Assembly: GCA_007133065.1 (NCBI GenBank)
Contig: SLNJ01000005.1
Span: 1 to 63,320, forward strand
Source: Opitutales bacterium
GTDB lineage: Bacteria > Verrucomicrobiota > Verrucomicrobiia > Opitutales > Oceanipulchritudinaceae
Reading direction: 5' to 3'
DNA length: 63,320 nucleotides
Below the pieces are notes generated by a model. That model had not been told where the DNA came from. It saw only the letters and a program-made list of their open reading frames with translations, and searched no databases. Positions 47,028 to 56,057 of this stretch are shown one piece after another; positions within the stretch are counted from its first letter, which is position 1; each line of letters begins with the position of its first letter. Position numbers and translations under genes: made by a program.

Positions 47028-48025
47028 ACGAATACGCCAACAGTGACGCTGCGGAATTCCGTGCGATTCTCGAGTCATTCAAATCCCGGCCGGTCGCGGT
47101 GCTCGGTCATCTCCGCCCGGACGGCGACTGCATTGGATCGCAGGTGGCCCTGACCCGCGTGATGCGGAAGATGGGGCTGGCGGCGGTGGCTGTGAACGGC
47201 CACGCCGTGCCGCGCGCCCTGCAGGGATTCGTGGGCGACACGCCCTTCTTTGAAGGGGCCGACTTCAACGTCGACGGCCACATCGCGGTGGCGGTTGACT
47301 GCGCGGACTTCGGGCGGATCGGATCCGACCTCAACGCCCGGTTTGCGACGGTTGCGGTGAATATTGATCATCATATCTCCAACGCACGCTACGGGGAACG
47401 GAATTTCATCGATCCGGAATCCGCTGCAACCGCCGAAATCCTGGCACGGCTCTTTTTGGATGCGGAGCTTCCGATCGACGCAGTCACGGCTCAGGCCCTG
47501 TACGCCGGGATCGCGACCGATACCGGGCAATTCCGGTTCAATTCCACCACGAAGGATGTCTTTGAGTTGTGCGCCCGGCTGATAACGCTCGGAGCGGATC
47601 CCGCGGCCGCCGCAGTCGATCTGTACGAGCGCGAGAGCCCGGCAAAACTTGCCCTTCTACAACGATTTATTCAATCGTTCCGTTTCTATTGCGATCGGCG
47701 GGTCTGCGTCGGTGTTCTGGGGCGCAAGGACTGGGAGGAGACCGGAGCCGCGCGTGAGGATACCGAGGGTTTGGTCGACTACGCGCGCTGCCTGGACGGC
47801 GTGGAGATCGGGATTCTTCTCGAGGAACGCGAGTCCGGAATGAAGGGCAGCCTCCGGGCGAAAAATCCCGTACACCGGGTCGATCTGCTGGCAAGACAGT
47901 TCAACGGGGGCGGGCATGCCTGCGCCGCCGGATTCGATCCGGACTCCGATCTCGATGCGTTCTACCCGAGGCTGGTCAAAGCGCTTGAGGCTCATTTTCA
48001 TGACTGTGACCACTCGAATTTATAG
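47024..48025 (+). CDS. nrnA: DHH/DHHA1 phosphoesterase, NrnA-like (nanoRNase/pAp phosphatase)
   Basis: 333 residues. DHH-family exonuclease that degrades 2-5-nt RNAs and/or converts 3'-phosphoadenosine 5'-phosphate to AMP. Mn-binding motifs: GHLRPDGDCIGS, AVDCADFGR, the DHH box NIDHHISN, and ATDTGQFRF. The C-terminal DHHA1 domain ends in NGGGHACAAGF. ATG 47024 overlaps rbfA. The nusA-infB-rbfA-nrnA-truB-ribF order is known from several phyla, including Firmicutes-type genomes. Confidence 0.92.
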   Translation: MNEYANSDAAEFRAILESFKSRPVAVLGHLRPDGDCIGSQVALTRVMRKMGLAAVAVNGHAVPRALQGFVGDTPFFEGADFNVDGHIAVAVDCADFGRIGSDLNARFATVAVNIDHHISNARYGERNFIDPESAATAEILARLFLDAELPIDAVTAQALYAGIATDTGQFRFNSTTKDVFELCARLITLGADPAAAAVDLYERESPAKLALLQRFIQSFRFYCDRRVCVGVLGRKDWEETGAAREDTEGLVDYARCLDGVEIGILLEERESGMKGSLRAKNPVHRVDLLARQFNGGGHACAAGFDPDSDLDAFYPRLVKALEAHFHDCDHSNL

Positions 48026-48049
48026 TCTGCGACGACGCAATTCAACACC

Positions 48050-48778
48050 ATGACTCCGAACGATCAAGCCCTCGAGGGCGTCCTGCTTATTGACAAGCCG
48101 GTTGGAATCACCTCGCACGACGTGGTGGACCGGGTGCGGCGCAAATTGCGTATGAAGCGCATCGGCCATGCCGGTACGCTCGATCCTATGGCAAGCGGTC
48201 TGCTTATCATCCTTGTAGGCAAGGCGACCAAGATCTCCCAGTATTTGATGAGCCTCGACAAGGAGTATGAGGGCACGGCGCGATTCGGGATCACCACGGA
48301 CTCGCATGACCGTGACGGTGAGATTCTCGAACGCAAGGATGCATCGGCCCTCGAGTCCGAACAGATTCTGGAGGCGATGCGCGATTTTACCGGAGATCAG
48401 TATCAGATGCCGCCGATGTTTTCTGCGAAGAAGATCAAGGGTGTTCCCTTGTATAAACTAGCCAGGAAGGGAAAAGAAGTGGAGCGGGAACCCCGTTTTA
48501 TCCGGGTGTCACAATTTGAAATGCTCGGATTCGAGAATCCGGACGCCCGGTTTCGCCTGGAGTGTTCAAAGGGAACGTACGTGCGAACCATCGTTCACGA
48601 CCTTGGCGCGAAGCTCGGCCTCGGCGCACATCTCGTTGCGTTGCGCCGCACGGCGGTTGATCGATTTTCAGCGGTGGATTCCGTGCGGCTTGAAGACTTT
48701 GAGGAACTGGGGTATGGCGACGTGCGGCGTGCGCTGATCCCGCCCCATCAGGCGGTTCCCAGCAGTATTATAAAATAG
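48050..48778 (+). CDS. truB: tRNA pseudouridine(55) synthase
   Basis: 242 residues. It makes pseudouridine 55 in the T-loop of tRNAs. N-terminal [17 protein letters not shown]; the catalytic Asp is in [14 protein letters not shown]; the [20 protein letters not shown] block and [13 protein letters not shown] are also visible. It lacks a full C-terminal PUA domain, being shorter than E. coli TruB (314 residues), as in many bacteria. It starts 24 bases after nrnA without a ribosome site. Confidence 0.95.
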   Translation: MTPNDQALEGVLLIDKPVGITSHDVVDRVRRKLRMKRIGHAGTLDPMASGLLIILVGKATKISQYLMSLDKEYEGTARFGITTDSHDRDGEILERKDASALESEQILEAMRDFTGDQYQMPPMFSAKKIKGVPLYKLARKGKEVEREPRFIRVSQFEMLGFENPDARFRLECSKGTYVRTIVHDLGAKLGLGAHLVALRRTAVDRFSAVDSVRLEDFEELGYGDVRRALIPPHQAVPSSIIK

Positions 48779-48809
48779 TGTACGAATTCTTGCGCGGCGA
48801 CGTTTTTTC

Positions 48810-49757
48810 GTGAGTCCTGTACATTCATTCCCGGAGATCGTAGACGGGCTCGAGGCTGTGGAACTCGACCGACCGTTTCACATGGCGATCGGAATGTTTG
48901 ACGGGGTTCACCTGGGGCACCAGGCCGTGATTGAATCCGCGATCCACGCGGCTCGCGGGGCGGGCGGAGTTTCCGGAGTGCTCACGTTTCATCCGCACCC
49001 GTCGCGCCTGATCGCGCCGGGTCGCGCGACGCCGCTTATTCAGCCGCGTCCGGTCAAGGAAAGGGTGCTGCGCAATCTCGGCGTCGATCTGATCGTCTGG
49101 CAGGAGTTCAACCGTCATGTGGCCAATGTCGCAGCGCAGGAGTTCCCAAGCTTTCTGAAGCGCCGGGTTCCCGCGCTGCACACGGTTTACGTGGGGGAGG
49201 ATTTCCGGTTCGGCAAGGGCAGGGAGGGCACTGTGAAAACCCTGATCGCCGAGGGGAATCGGCTCGGGTTCGGCGTGCTTTCGATCGAGCGTGTTCGCCT
49301 GAACGGGGAACCGATCAGCAGCTCGCGAATTCGGAGTTGTCTTGCGGATGGCCGCCTGGAGGAGGCGAACACGCTCCTCGGCTATCCATATATCGCGGCC
49401 GGTACTGTGATCGAAGGTCGGAAGGTCGGACGCACGCTCGGATTTCCAACGCTGAACATCCCGTGGAGCCCGGAGTGCCTCCCCGCCTATGGTGTGTACG
49501 GTGTCCGGGTTACGTTGCCCGACGGCAACCGGGTAACCGGCGTCGCAAACTTCGGGGTGCGGCCGACGGTGGCCGATGATTCGGCTCCGCTTTTGGAGGT
49601 CCATTGCCTGAGACCGGTCGACGCGGGGTCGGGGGCGTTCCTTGTTGTCGAATGGTTGTGCTTCCTGCGGCATGAACGAGCGTTCGAATCGCTCGATGAA
49701 CTAAAGGCGCAAATCGCTCGTGATATGGAACGGGCGAAGAAGATGGTGGATGGTTGA
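48810..49757 (+). CDS. ribF: Bifunctional riboflavin kinase/FAD synthetase
   Basis: 315 residues from GTG 48810. It turns riboflavin into FMN and then FAD. The N-terminal nucleotidyltransferase domain has GMFDGVHLGHQAVI, HPHPSRL, GEDFRFGKGREG and the SSSRIR signature. The C-terminal kinase domain has GRTLGFPTLNIP, YGVYGVRV and NFGVRPTV. Both domains look intact, and FMN feeds NuoF among others. It is the last gene of the translation cluster and converges on the hybrid kinase (24 bases between stops). Confidence 0.95.
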   Translation: MSPVHSFPEIVDGLEAVELDRPFHMAIGMFDGVHLGHQAVIESAIHAARGAGGVSGVLTFHPHPSRLIAPGRATPLIQPRPVKERVLRNLGVDLIVWQEFNRHVANVAAQEFPSFLKRRVPALHTVYVGEDFRFGKGREGTVKTLIAEGNRLGFGVLSIERVRLNGEPISSSRIRSCLADGRLEEANTLLGYPYIAAGTVIEGRKVGRTLGFPTLNIPWSPECLPAYGVYGVRVTLPDGNRVTGVANFGVRPTVADDSAPLLEVHCLRPVDAGSGAFLVVEWLCFLRHERAFESLDELKAQIARDMERAKKMVDG

Positions 49758-49781
49758 CGCGGGATTTGTTGAGCGGAAGCA

Positions 49782-52367
49782 TCATGACGAGGGAAGCGCC
49801 GGAAAGAACTTCAGGAGGGTTTCCCGAAGCGTTCGCGAAAGGATCGGTTTGGCCAGATAGCCGTTCATCCCGGCCTCGAGGCAGCGCTCGCGGTCTCCGC
49901 TCATCGCATGGGCGGTCATCGCGATGATGGTGATGGCGTTGTCGACGCCCTTTTCGCGTTCGCGCCTCCGGATTTCACGCGTGCACCTCACGCCATCCAT
50001 GATCGGCATCTGAAGGTCCATGAACACGACGTCGTACTGAACGTTGCCGTCGAGCGCCTGGATTACCTGTTCGCCGTCGTCCACGGTGTCGACCGAGTGT
50101 CCCTGCTGTTCGAGCAGGCGCTTTGCCACGATCTGATTGACGGAGTCATCTTCAGCCAGGAGGATTCGCAGGAATTGAGTTGGCGCTCGATCCTCCTCAT
50201 CGACCACCGCTGTTGCTTCCGCTGTGTCGACGATTCTTAGTTCGAGCGTGAAGAAAAAGCAGGAGCCTTTCCCGGGCTCACTCTCGAGTTGAATCTCCCC
50301 GTGCATCAAGTTGATGAGTTCCTGTGAAATTGCGAGGCCGAGCCCGCTCCCGCCGTATTTTCGTGTCATCGTGGGATCGGCCTGCGTGAAGGATTGGAAG
50401 ACCAGCTCCTGCTTGTCGGCCGGAATGCCGATGCCGGTGTCGCGGACGGAAAAACGCAGGCGGACCCGGTCCTCGTGAATGCTTTCCGGTTCCACGCTCA
50501 CATCGACTGCGCCGGAGTCGGTGAATTTCAGAGCGTTGCCCAGGAGATTCACCAGCACCTGGCGCAGTCGCGAGGGATCTCCGAGAACGCGGGTGGGAAC
50601 ACCTTCGGAAATGTGGTAATCGAGTGCGATGTTCTTCTGCGCGGCCTGGACCGTGAATCCCGACACGGCGCCGACGATGCAGTCGGTGACGGAGAAGGGC
50701 ACCGTCTCGAACGTCAACCTCCCCGACTCGATGCGGGAGATATCGAGGATGCTGTTGAGCAAGCCAAGAAGATCCTCCGCGGCCCGCTGCACGATCTCCA
50801 TGAGCTCCCGCTGCTCGGGATTGAGCGAGGTCTCGAGGGTGAGTTCAGTCATCCCGAGGATGCTGTTCATCGGGGTGCGGATCTCGTGGCTCATGTTGGC
50901 GAGAAACTCGCTTTTTGTTTGCGTTGCGGCCTCTGCGATGCGGCGGGCGTGTTCCATTTCCGCATTGCGCGATTGCAGGTGTTTGTAAAGGCCCGATGCG
51001 TACAGGTAACTGGTGATCGCCGATGCGAGGTTGTCGAAATAGCGATGATAGTCGTTGCACAGATCCCCCATGAACAGCCCGAGCGTGACGCCGTGCGCGC
51101 TGAGCGGGTGTATGACGATACCCCACGGAGCGTCGTTGCGACGGACGCGATCCGTGATGTCGATATCGAGCAACCGCATACGCTCTGACGTGGGGAACCA
51201 GTTGTCTGAGATGGAATCATCCCAGAATGAAAACGTGCCGTCCGAATGCGATGCGACCCGGTCCATTTTGTCGGCGATAAACGTCCCGAAGAACCGGATG
51301 TCGGCGAGGCGACCGATGACCTGCAGAAATTCGCGGATCTGCTCGATCGTATTGTCGGAGTCGTCGCGATAGGAGATCATGACACCCAGGTTCGTGGTCC
51401 ACGAATTGAACTTCTTGGCGAACATGAGTTCGCGCACGGTGGTCGTCTCATGTCGCGTTTCGGCGGATGCATCGCCGGAGCGTAGCTGCGAACATCGAGC
51501 GCCGCTTGCGATGTCCACGATTTCTTCCAGTCCACACGAGGATCTTCGGATAAATTCGATTGGAACGACGGTCCGCCGGGGCAGAGCAGCACCCGTCCGA
51601 AGGTGTTTGATGAGGTTGTTGACCGCGATTGTCCCGAGGTCCTGCGAGCGCGATGCGAAGGAGGAGAGCGGGGGGTCCGCCCACGCGCACTCAGGCGAGT
51701 TGTCATAGCCCACAATCGCCACATCCTCCGGGATGCGCTTATTCGCTTTCCGCAATGCGAGTATTGCGCCGAATGCACTGGCGTCGTTCGCCGCGACGAT
51801 CGCGGAAAAGGCGACGCCGTTTCGCAGAAGCCGGTTCGTAACCTCAAATCCTGAATTGTCACTCATTCCCGCGTCTACGATCAGCTCAGGATCTTCCGCG
51901 AGCCCCGCCGCACGGATCCCTTCGAGGTAGCCGCGCTGCCGTTCGCGCACGGCTGTCCGGCTCCATGGAGCTCCGAGGAAGACGATGCGTCGATGTCCGG
52001 CCCGCACAAGCGTTACGACCGCCTGCCGGAAAGCTGAGCGTTCGTCGGGAACAATACATGGAAGCGATCCCATCTCCCGCATGAGAAGTATTACAGGCAG
52101 GTTCCGTTCCTTCCAGAGCGATTGTGCGTGTTGCTGTAACTGCAGGTTCGGGCCTGCAAAGATCAATCCATCGAGATCCTGTAGATTCGGCGGAAGGCAG
52201 ATTGCAAACTCTTCAGCCGTCATGCGGTTATGATGGGCCACATTCAGGGAGGAGATGACGAGAAGGTTGCACTCCCGTTCCCTGGCGGCTTCCATGACGC
52301 TCTGCTGTATCGGGTAGAGGTGATCGGCACCCTGGCAGGTGAAGAGACCGATGGTCGGGTTAGACAT
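49782..52367 (-). CDS. Hybrid histidine kinase with LacI/GalR-type sugar-binding sensor
   Basis: 861 residues. Residues 1-275 are a LacI/GalR effector-binding fold: PTIGLFTCQ at the start, LDGLIFAGP, HRRIVFLGAP, and the tell-tale ANDASAFGAILALRKANKRI followed by PEDVAIVGYDN. There is no DNA-binding head and no signal peptide, so it should sense a cytoplasmic ligand. Residues about 305-470 form a middle domain I cannot name. HisKA has His494 in ANMSHEIRTPMN; HATPase has Asn611, DTGIGIP (643-649) and GGSGLGLA (672-679). A receiver domain follows (734-855) with Asp784 and Lys840. There is no output domain, so signal must pass to a separate Hpt or regulator, none of which is adjacent. All catalytic residues are present. 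Confidence 0.92.
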   Translation of the reverse strand: MSNPTIGLFTCQGADHLYPIQQSVMEAARERECNLLVISSLNVAHHNRMTAEEFAICLPPNLQDLDGLIFAGPNLQLQQHAQSLWKERNLPVILLMREMGSLPCIVPDERSAFRQAVVTLVRAGHRRIVFLGAPWSRTAVRERQRGYLEGIRAAGLAEDPELIVDAGMSDNSGFEVTNRLLRNGVAFSAIVAANDASAFGAILALRKANKRIPEDVAIVGYDNSPECAWADPPLSSFASRSQDLGTIAVNNLIKHLRTGAALPRRTVVPIEFIRRSSCGLEEIVDIASGARCSQLRSGDASAETRHETTTVRELMFAKKFNSWTTNLGVMISYRDDSDNTIEQIREFLQVIGRLADIRFFGTFIADKMDRVASHSDGTFSFWDDSISDNWFPTSERMRLLDIDITDRVRRNDAPWGIVIHPLSAHGVTLGLFMGDLCNDYHRYFDNLASAITSYLYASGLYKHLQSRNAEMEHARRIAEAATQTKSEFLANMSHEIRTPMNSILGMTELTLETSLNPEQRELMEIVQRAAEDLLGLLNSILDISRIESGRLTFETVPFSVTDCIVGAVSGFTVQAAQKNIALDYHISEGVPTRVLGDPSRLRQVLVNLLGNALKFTDSGAVDVSVEPESIHEDRVRLRFSVRDTGIGIPADKQELVFQSFTQADPTMTRKYGGSGLGLAISQELINLMHGEIQLESEPGKGSCFFFTLELRIVDTAEATAVVDEEDRAPTQFLRILLAEDDSVNQIVAKRLLEQQGHSVDTVDDGEQVIQALDGNVQYDVVFMDLQMPIMDGVRCTREIRRREREKGVDNAITIIAMTAHAMSGDRERCLEAGMNGYLAKPILSRTLRETLLKFFPALPSS

Positions 52368-52554
52368 GTCAGAGGTAGTTGAATGCAGTCACATCGAAAT
52401 GTAAAATACAGCAAAATGACGATTTCAGACGGGTGTCAAATATAATATGTGGATCGTGCTGGTTCGCACGATACTTGAGTCGTTTGGGGCACATGGGGTA
52501 TAAATTAGAATACAGCAGGACATCATGGAGGTCCAGGATATTGCGCATGGCGGA
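52368..52554. other. AT-rich region between yifB and the hybrid kinase
   Basis: 187 bases, both neighbours on the minus strand, so it holds the yifB 3' end and the kinase promoter. A TTGACA (minus, 52439-52434) lies 67 bases before the kinase start, but its -10 is unclear. ATCGTGC/GCACGAT (52453-52472) is a perfect 7-bp inverted repeat with a 6-base loop and no T-run behind it; it could be an operator or a weak terminator. Confidence 0.35.
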
Positions 52555-54093
52555 TCAGTACCAGAGCCGGCGATCGAGCCCGCGATACTGGATCGCTTCA
52601 AGGAGGTGGGATCCGCGAATCTCCGGCGAATCAGCCAGATCGGCGATGGTCCGTGCAACCTTCAGAACACGATCGTAGGCGCGGGCCGAGAGCTGCAGTT
52701 CCTCCATGGCCTGTTGCAGGAGCCGGGTCAGGTCACTCGACAGCCCGCAGTGCTTGCGAATGCCGCTGTGTGGCATCCTTGCGTTGCAATAGGTCCGGCT
52801 TCCGTCAAACCGCTCCAACTGCCGCCGTCGGGCTTGCTGGACACGGTGCCGTACGGTTGCCGAATCCTCCCCCGGAGTTCCCTGCGAGAGTTGATCGAGG
52901 CTGAGGGCGGGGGCTTCGACATGAATGTCGATGCGGTCGAGCAAGGGGCCGCTGATGCGGTTGCGATAGCGCTGTATCTGTGTCGGGGTGCAGCGGCAGC
53001 TGTGGCGTCCGTCGCCAAGGTAGCCGCACGGGCACGGGTTCATCGCCGCCACGAGCATGAAGGAGGCCGGGAGCGTGATCTTCCCGGCGCTGCGCGAGAT
53101 CGTGACTTCGTCATCCTCGATCGGTTGACGGAGCACCTCGAGAGCGGAGCGACGGAACTCGGGCAGTTCGTCCAGGAAGAGCACCCCGTAGTGAGCGAGC
53201 GAGATCTCGCCCGGTCCCGGAATGGTGCCGCCCCCCAGCAATCCGACGTCGCTGATCGTATGGTGCGGGGAGCGAAACGGTCGGTGGAATCCGCGCCACT
53301 CGGATTCGACCGTTTTTCCGGCTGCCGAGTGTACGCTCAGTATTTCGAGAAACTCCTCGATATTCGGTTCGGGCATGATGCCCGGGATTCGCTTCGCGAT
53401 CATCGATTTTCCGGATCCGGGCGGGCCGATGATCAGGATGTTATGCTGTCCGGAAACCGCCACCTCAACGGCACGCCGCAGGCGAGCCTGTCCCTTGATC
53501 TCGGAGAGATCGAGGCCGGCGCATTGCGCGGCGTTCGCCCGCCAGCGGGCGAGGGGCGAACACGCGGGTTCGATCGGGCGCCGGCCGTCCAGAAACTGCT
53601 GTGCGGCGTCGAGGCTTGGAACCGGATAGACGCGAATACCGGCGACGAGCGCTGCTTCGGTGGCCGAGGCCGGCGGAAGAAGCAATCCGCGGTACCCCTG
53701 CTCACGGGCCAGAAGCGCCAGAGCCAGCGCGCCGCGGACCGGTCGGGTTTCTCCGGACAGGCCGAGTTCTCCGGCTACCAGGTATTCGTTGAGACGCGGG
53801 TTCTCGCTGCCCCGCAGCGATGCGATGAGCCCGAGGGCGATCGGAAGGTCGTACATCGGTCCCTCCTTGCGCAGGCTGCCCGGCGCCAGGTTGACCGTGG
53901 TATGGTAGTCTGGCACGGCAAATCCGCTGTTCGCCAGAGCTGTCGTAACCCGATCCATCGACTCCTTGACCGCGGCATCGGGGAGTCCGACCACGACGGT
54001 CTTCTTCTCGCCTTTCTCCCCCGTGTTGACCTCGATCGCGACCGATTCGGCGCGGATCCCCTGCAACGCTCCGCTCTGTACCACCGCAAGCAT
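52555..54093 (-). CDS. comM: YifB/ComM family Mg-chelatase-like AAA+ ATPase
   Basis: 512 residues. N-terminal ChlI/LonC-like domain ([12 protein letters not shown]), then the AAA+ core with Walker A GPPGSGKS (223-230), Walker B LFLDELPE, and a Cys-rich [10 protein letters not shown]...C-x-C insert, then the C-terminal lid ([20 protein letters not shown]). ComM is a DNA-branch-migrating helicase that helps integrate incoming DNA in transformation; many non-competent bacteria also keep it. The gene is complete and its start is at the family N-terminus ([13 protein letters not shown]). Nothing else for competence is in the window. Confidence 0.93.
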   Translation of the reverse strand: MLAVVQSGALQGIRAESVAIEVNTGEKGEKKTVVVGLPDAAVKESMDRVTTALANSGFAVPDYHTTVNLAPGSLRKEGPMYDLPIALGLIASLRGSENPRLNEYLVAGELGLSGETRPVRGALALALLAREQGYRGLLLPPASATEAALVAGIRVYPVPSLDAAQQFLDGRRPIEPACSPLARWRANAAQCAGLDLSEIKGQARLRRAVEVAVSGQHNILIIGPPGSGKSMIAKRIPGIMPEPNIEEFLEILSVHSAAGKTVESEWRGFHRPFRSPHHTISDVGLLGGGTIPGPGEISLAHYGVLFLDELPEFRRSALEVLRQPIEDDEVTISRSAGKITLPASFMLVAAMNPCPCGYLGDGRHSCRCTPTQIQRYRNRISGPLLDRIDIHVEAPALSLDQLSQGTPGEDSATVRHRVQQARRRQLERFDGSRTYCNARMPHSGIRKHCGLSSDLTRLLQQAMEELQLSARAYDRVLKVARTIADLADSPEIRGSHLLEAIQYRGLDRRLWY

Positions 54094-54206
54094 CCCGTTG
54101 TTGAATGCGGCGCGCCCGTTGAAGACAACAATAAACGCTGCAAAATAAAAGTTTTACAATAATCAGGATTACAATTTCGGCCCGGCCCGGCGCGGACGAT
54201 CCCGCC

Positions 54207-55094
54207 TCAATGCCCTCGGCCCAGGATGTTCGGAATCTGCCGCAGATCGGTTAGGATCGCGTCCGGTTCGACCCCGATGCAGTCTGGATCGTTGGCGCGC
54301 AGACGCAGGGACCGGCGGTCTCCGGCAAAGAGGGCGGTACGGAATCCTTCCTCCCGGGCGGGCCAGACATCGTTGCGCAGATCGTTACCAATGTAGAGAC
54401 AATCCTCCGGGCCGATCTCCAGGTCGGCGAGGGCGGATCGAAGTTGGGCGAAGAGGCGGCGCGACGGTTTTGCCTCGCCGGCGCGGTACGACCAGATGCA
54501 CAGGTCATCGATCAGGCCCAGCGCATCGGGGGTCTTGCCGAGGAAGGCTTCGAAGAGCAGGGGAGTAAAGAACTGGGCGTTGGAGACAATGCCGAGGGGG
54601 ATATCCATCTCGCGCAGGGCCATCAGGGAGCCGGCGAGGTGGGGCATGGGCCACACCGGATTGGCGCGGCACTCATACGCTACCGCAAGGTACTCGAGTT
54701 GCTCGCGTTCCAACCCCGCCGCCCATTCCGGGGCGATTTCCCGGAGCAACTCCTTCCAGGTGTCGCGGATTTCAACCTCCGGGAACGCGATGCCGCCGTC
54801 ACGGGCTCGCTGGTGGGCACGCTGAATATGCTTCGTGAACCGTTCGCCCAGATCCTGGCCGGCGAGCGCATCGGCCGGCGCACCTGCTTCCACGATTGCC
54901 TCACGCAGGGGGATGTCGCGGTCCTCGGGTGAGGCGAGGCTGATATCCCCGGAAGCGGAGATGAAGAGCGTCCCGTATATGTCGAACGCGACAGCACGGA
55001 GATTCGGCATTGGGGTGAACTGTGCAGGAAGCCCGGCAGGCAGCGGTTCGATGGGTTCGGACATGCGTTGGATCAACTCGGATGGCGCATCCAT
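54207..55094 (-). CDS. HAD-superfamily hydrolase
   Basis: About 295 residues from ATG 55094. The start is uncertain: ATG at 55064 or 55010, or an upstream start at 55154, are also in frame and none has a ribosome site. HAD motif I is AFDIYGTLF, where the second Asp is Tyr, as in some haloacid dehalogenase-like and P-type groups. Motif II is IVSNAQF, the Lys is in GEAKPSRRLF, and motif IV is YIGNDLRNDVWPA. A helical cap lies between I and II. It looks like a small-molecule phosphatase or dehalogenase-like enzyme of unknown substrate. It is divergent from the DUF432-like gene. Confidence 0.82.
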   Translation of the reverse strand: MDAPSELIQRMSEPIEPLPAGLPAQFTPMPNLRAVAFDIYGTLFISASGDISLASPEDRDIPLREAIVEAGAPADALAGQDLGERFTKHIQRAHQRARDGGIAFPEVEIRDTWKELLREIAPEWAAGLEREQLEYLAVAYECRANPVWPMPHLAGSLMALREMDIPLGIVSNAQFFTPLLFEAFLGKTPDALGLIDDLCIWSYRAGEAKPSRRLFAQLRSALADLEIGPEDCLYIGNDLRNDVWPAREEGFRTALFAGDRRSLRLRANDPDCIGVEPDAILTDLRQIPNILGRGH

Positions 55095-55229
55095 AGGGGG
55101 AGGAATACGCGTCCTCAACCGGCCTGACGAGCGCAAATATCCGCATATTCGCACGCGCTCGGCTTCGCCTTTTGCGAATCATCGCGGTTGACTCCACAGA
55201 GGCGGATTGGCACAACGAACGTGCGGATT

Positions 55230-56042
55230 ATGTTAGCTCAACCGGCATGGCTTCCCGAGATCTGGCGACCGCACTCGCCGGCTGTCGGCGATGCCGCCCA
55301 TTGGTGTTGCGGCGCCCTGGAACTGGTTCTGTGCCGGCACGGGGACGACTGGCTGGTGCGCAGCGCACCGCGGTCGGACGAGTCATTCGGGAACTATGGC
55401 GTGACGATTGCCCCGGAGGGCCAAGGTGACACGAAGGGTGCCGAGCGGTGGGCGTTCGACCGCGCTGTGGACCGGTTTTTTGTGAAACCGGCGATGCCTG
55501 ACCGCCCGGTGGTGGTCAGGCCGTATGATCCGCTTCATGTTCCGCAGCATTCGGAGGTGCTCTTCTATGTTTCGATTCCCCTCTGGATGCAGGTACATGT
55601 ACTGGACGGGAGAGACCAATCTGTGGCGCTCGGTTCATATCCCTCGTTGCCGATCTCCGGGATTTGGTTTGGTGATCCGATGTCGGGGATGCTATGCTAC
55701 AGTCTGAAAAGCCGTGCGCTGCGCGATCTGAGCGGCTTTGTGGTGGTGGCGCATCGTGCGGTCTGTCCGGTAACGATCCGGAACACATGTCCGGAGACGC
55801 TGTTGATCGAGAAGTTCTGCCTGGACGTTGCGCACCTGGGGGTCTTTGCAGGCGCGGAACGCCTATGGGCGCAGCCGGTGACGTTGCACCGCTTCGATTC
55901 GGAGCGTCCCGTACGTGCGGAGTACGGCCGTTCGGCGCCGACACAAGCGGGGGAATGCGTGGTGTTGGCTCCCCCGGCCCGGAGACCCGAGGCCGGGCTC
56001 TTGAAGCGCGCCTTCGCATCCGACGCCTTTCGACTCTTTTGA
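55230..56042 (+). CDS. DUF432-like protein next to MscS
   Basis: About 270 residues from ATG 55230 (a TTG at 55188 would add 14). No signal peptide or membrane helix. The middle shows RPYDPLHVPQHSEVLFYVSIPLWMQV, GSYPSLPISGIWFGDPMSGMLCYSLKSRA and CPVTIRNTCPETLLIEKFCLDV. I think this is DUF432, a family I recall as neighbour of mechanosensitive channels in archaea and some bacteria; I cannot verify it here. It lies 15 bases before mscS on the same strand, so co-translation is likely and it may be a soluble regulator or partner of the channel. Confidence 0.7.
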   Translation: MLAQPAWLPEIWRPHSPAVGDAAHWCCGALELVLCRHGDDWLVRSAPRSDESFGNYGVTIAPEGQGDTKGAERWAFDRAVDRFFVKPAMPDRPVVVRPYDPLHVPQHSEVLFYVSIPLWMQVHVLDGRDQSVALGSYPSLPISGIWFGDPMSGMLCYSLKSRALRDLSGFVVVAHRAVCPVTIRNTCPETLLIEKFCLDVAHLGVFAGAERLWAQPVTLHRFDSERPVRAEYGRSAPTQAGECVVLAPPARRPEAGLLKRAFASDAFRLF

Positions 56043-56057
56043 TACCGAAGCCCTTTT

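Noticed and set aside
44913..47078. Very long open frame (721 codons) antisense to infB and rbfA
   Set aside because: It runs opposite to clear GTPase motifs; amino-acid composition is Arg/His/Asp-rich with no domain. Long antisense frames are expected in GC-rich coding DNA.
52525..54162. 545-codon open frame antisense to yifB
   Set aside because: Shadow of the AAA+ gene; composition is not protein-like.
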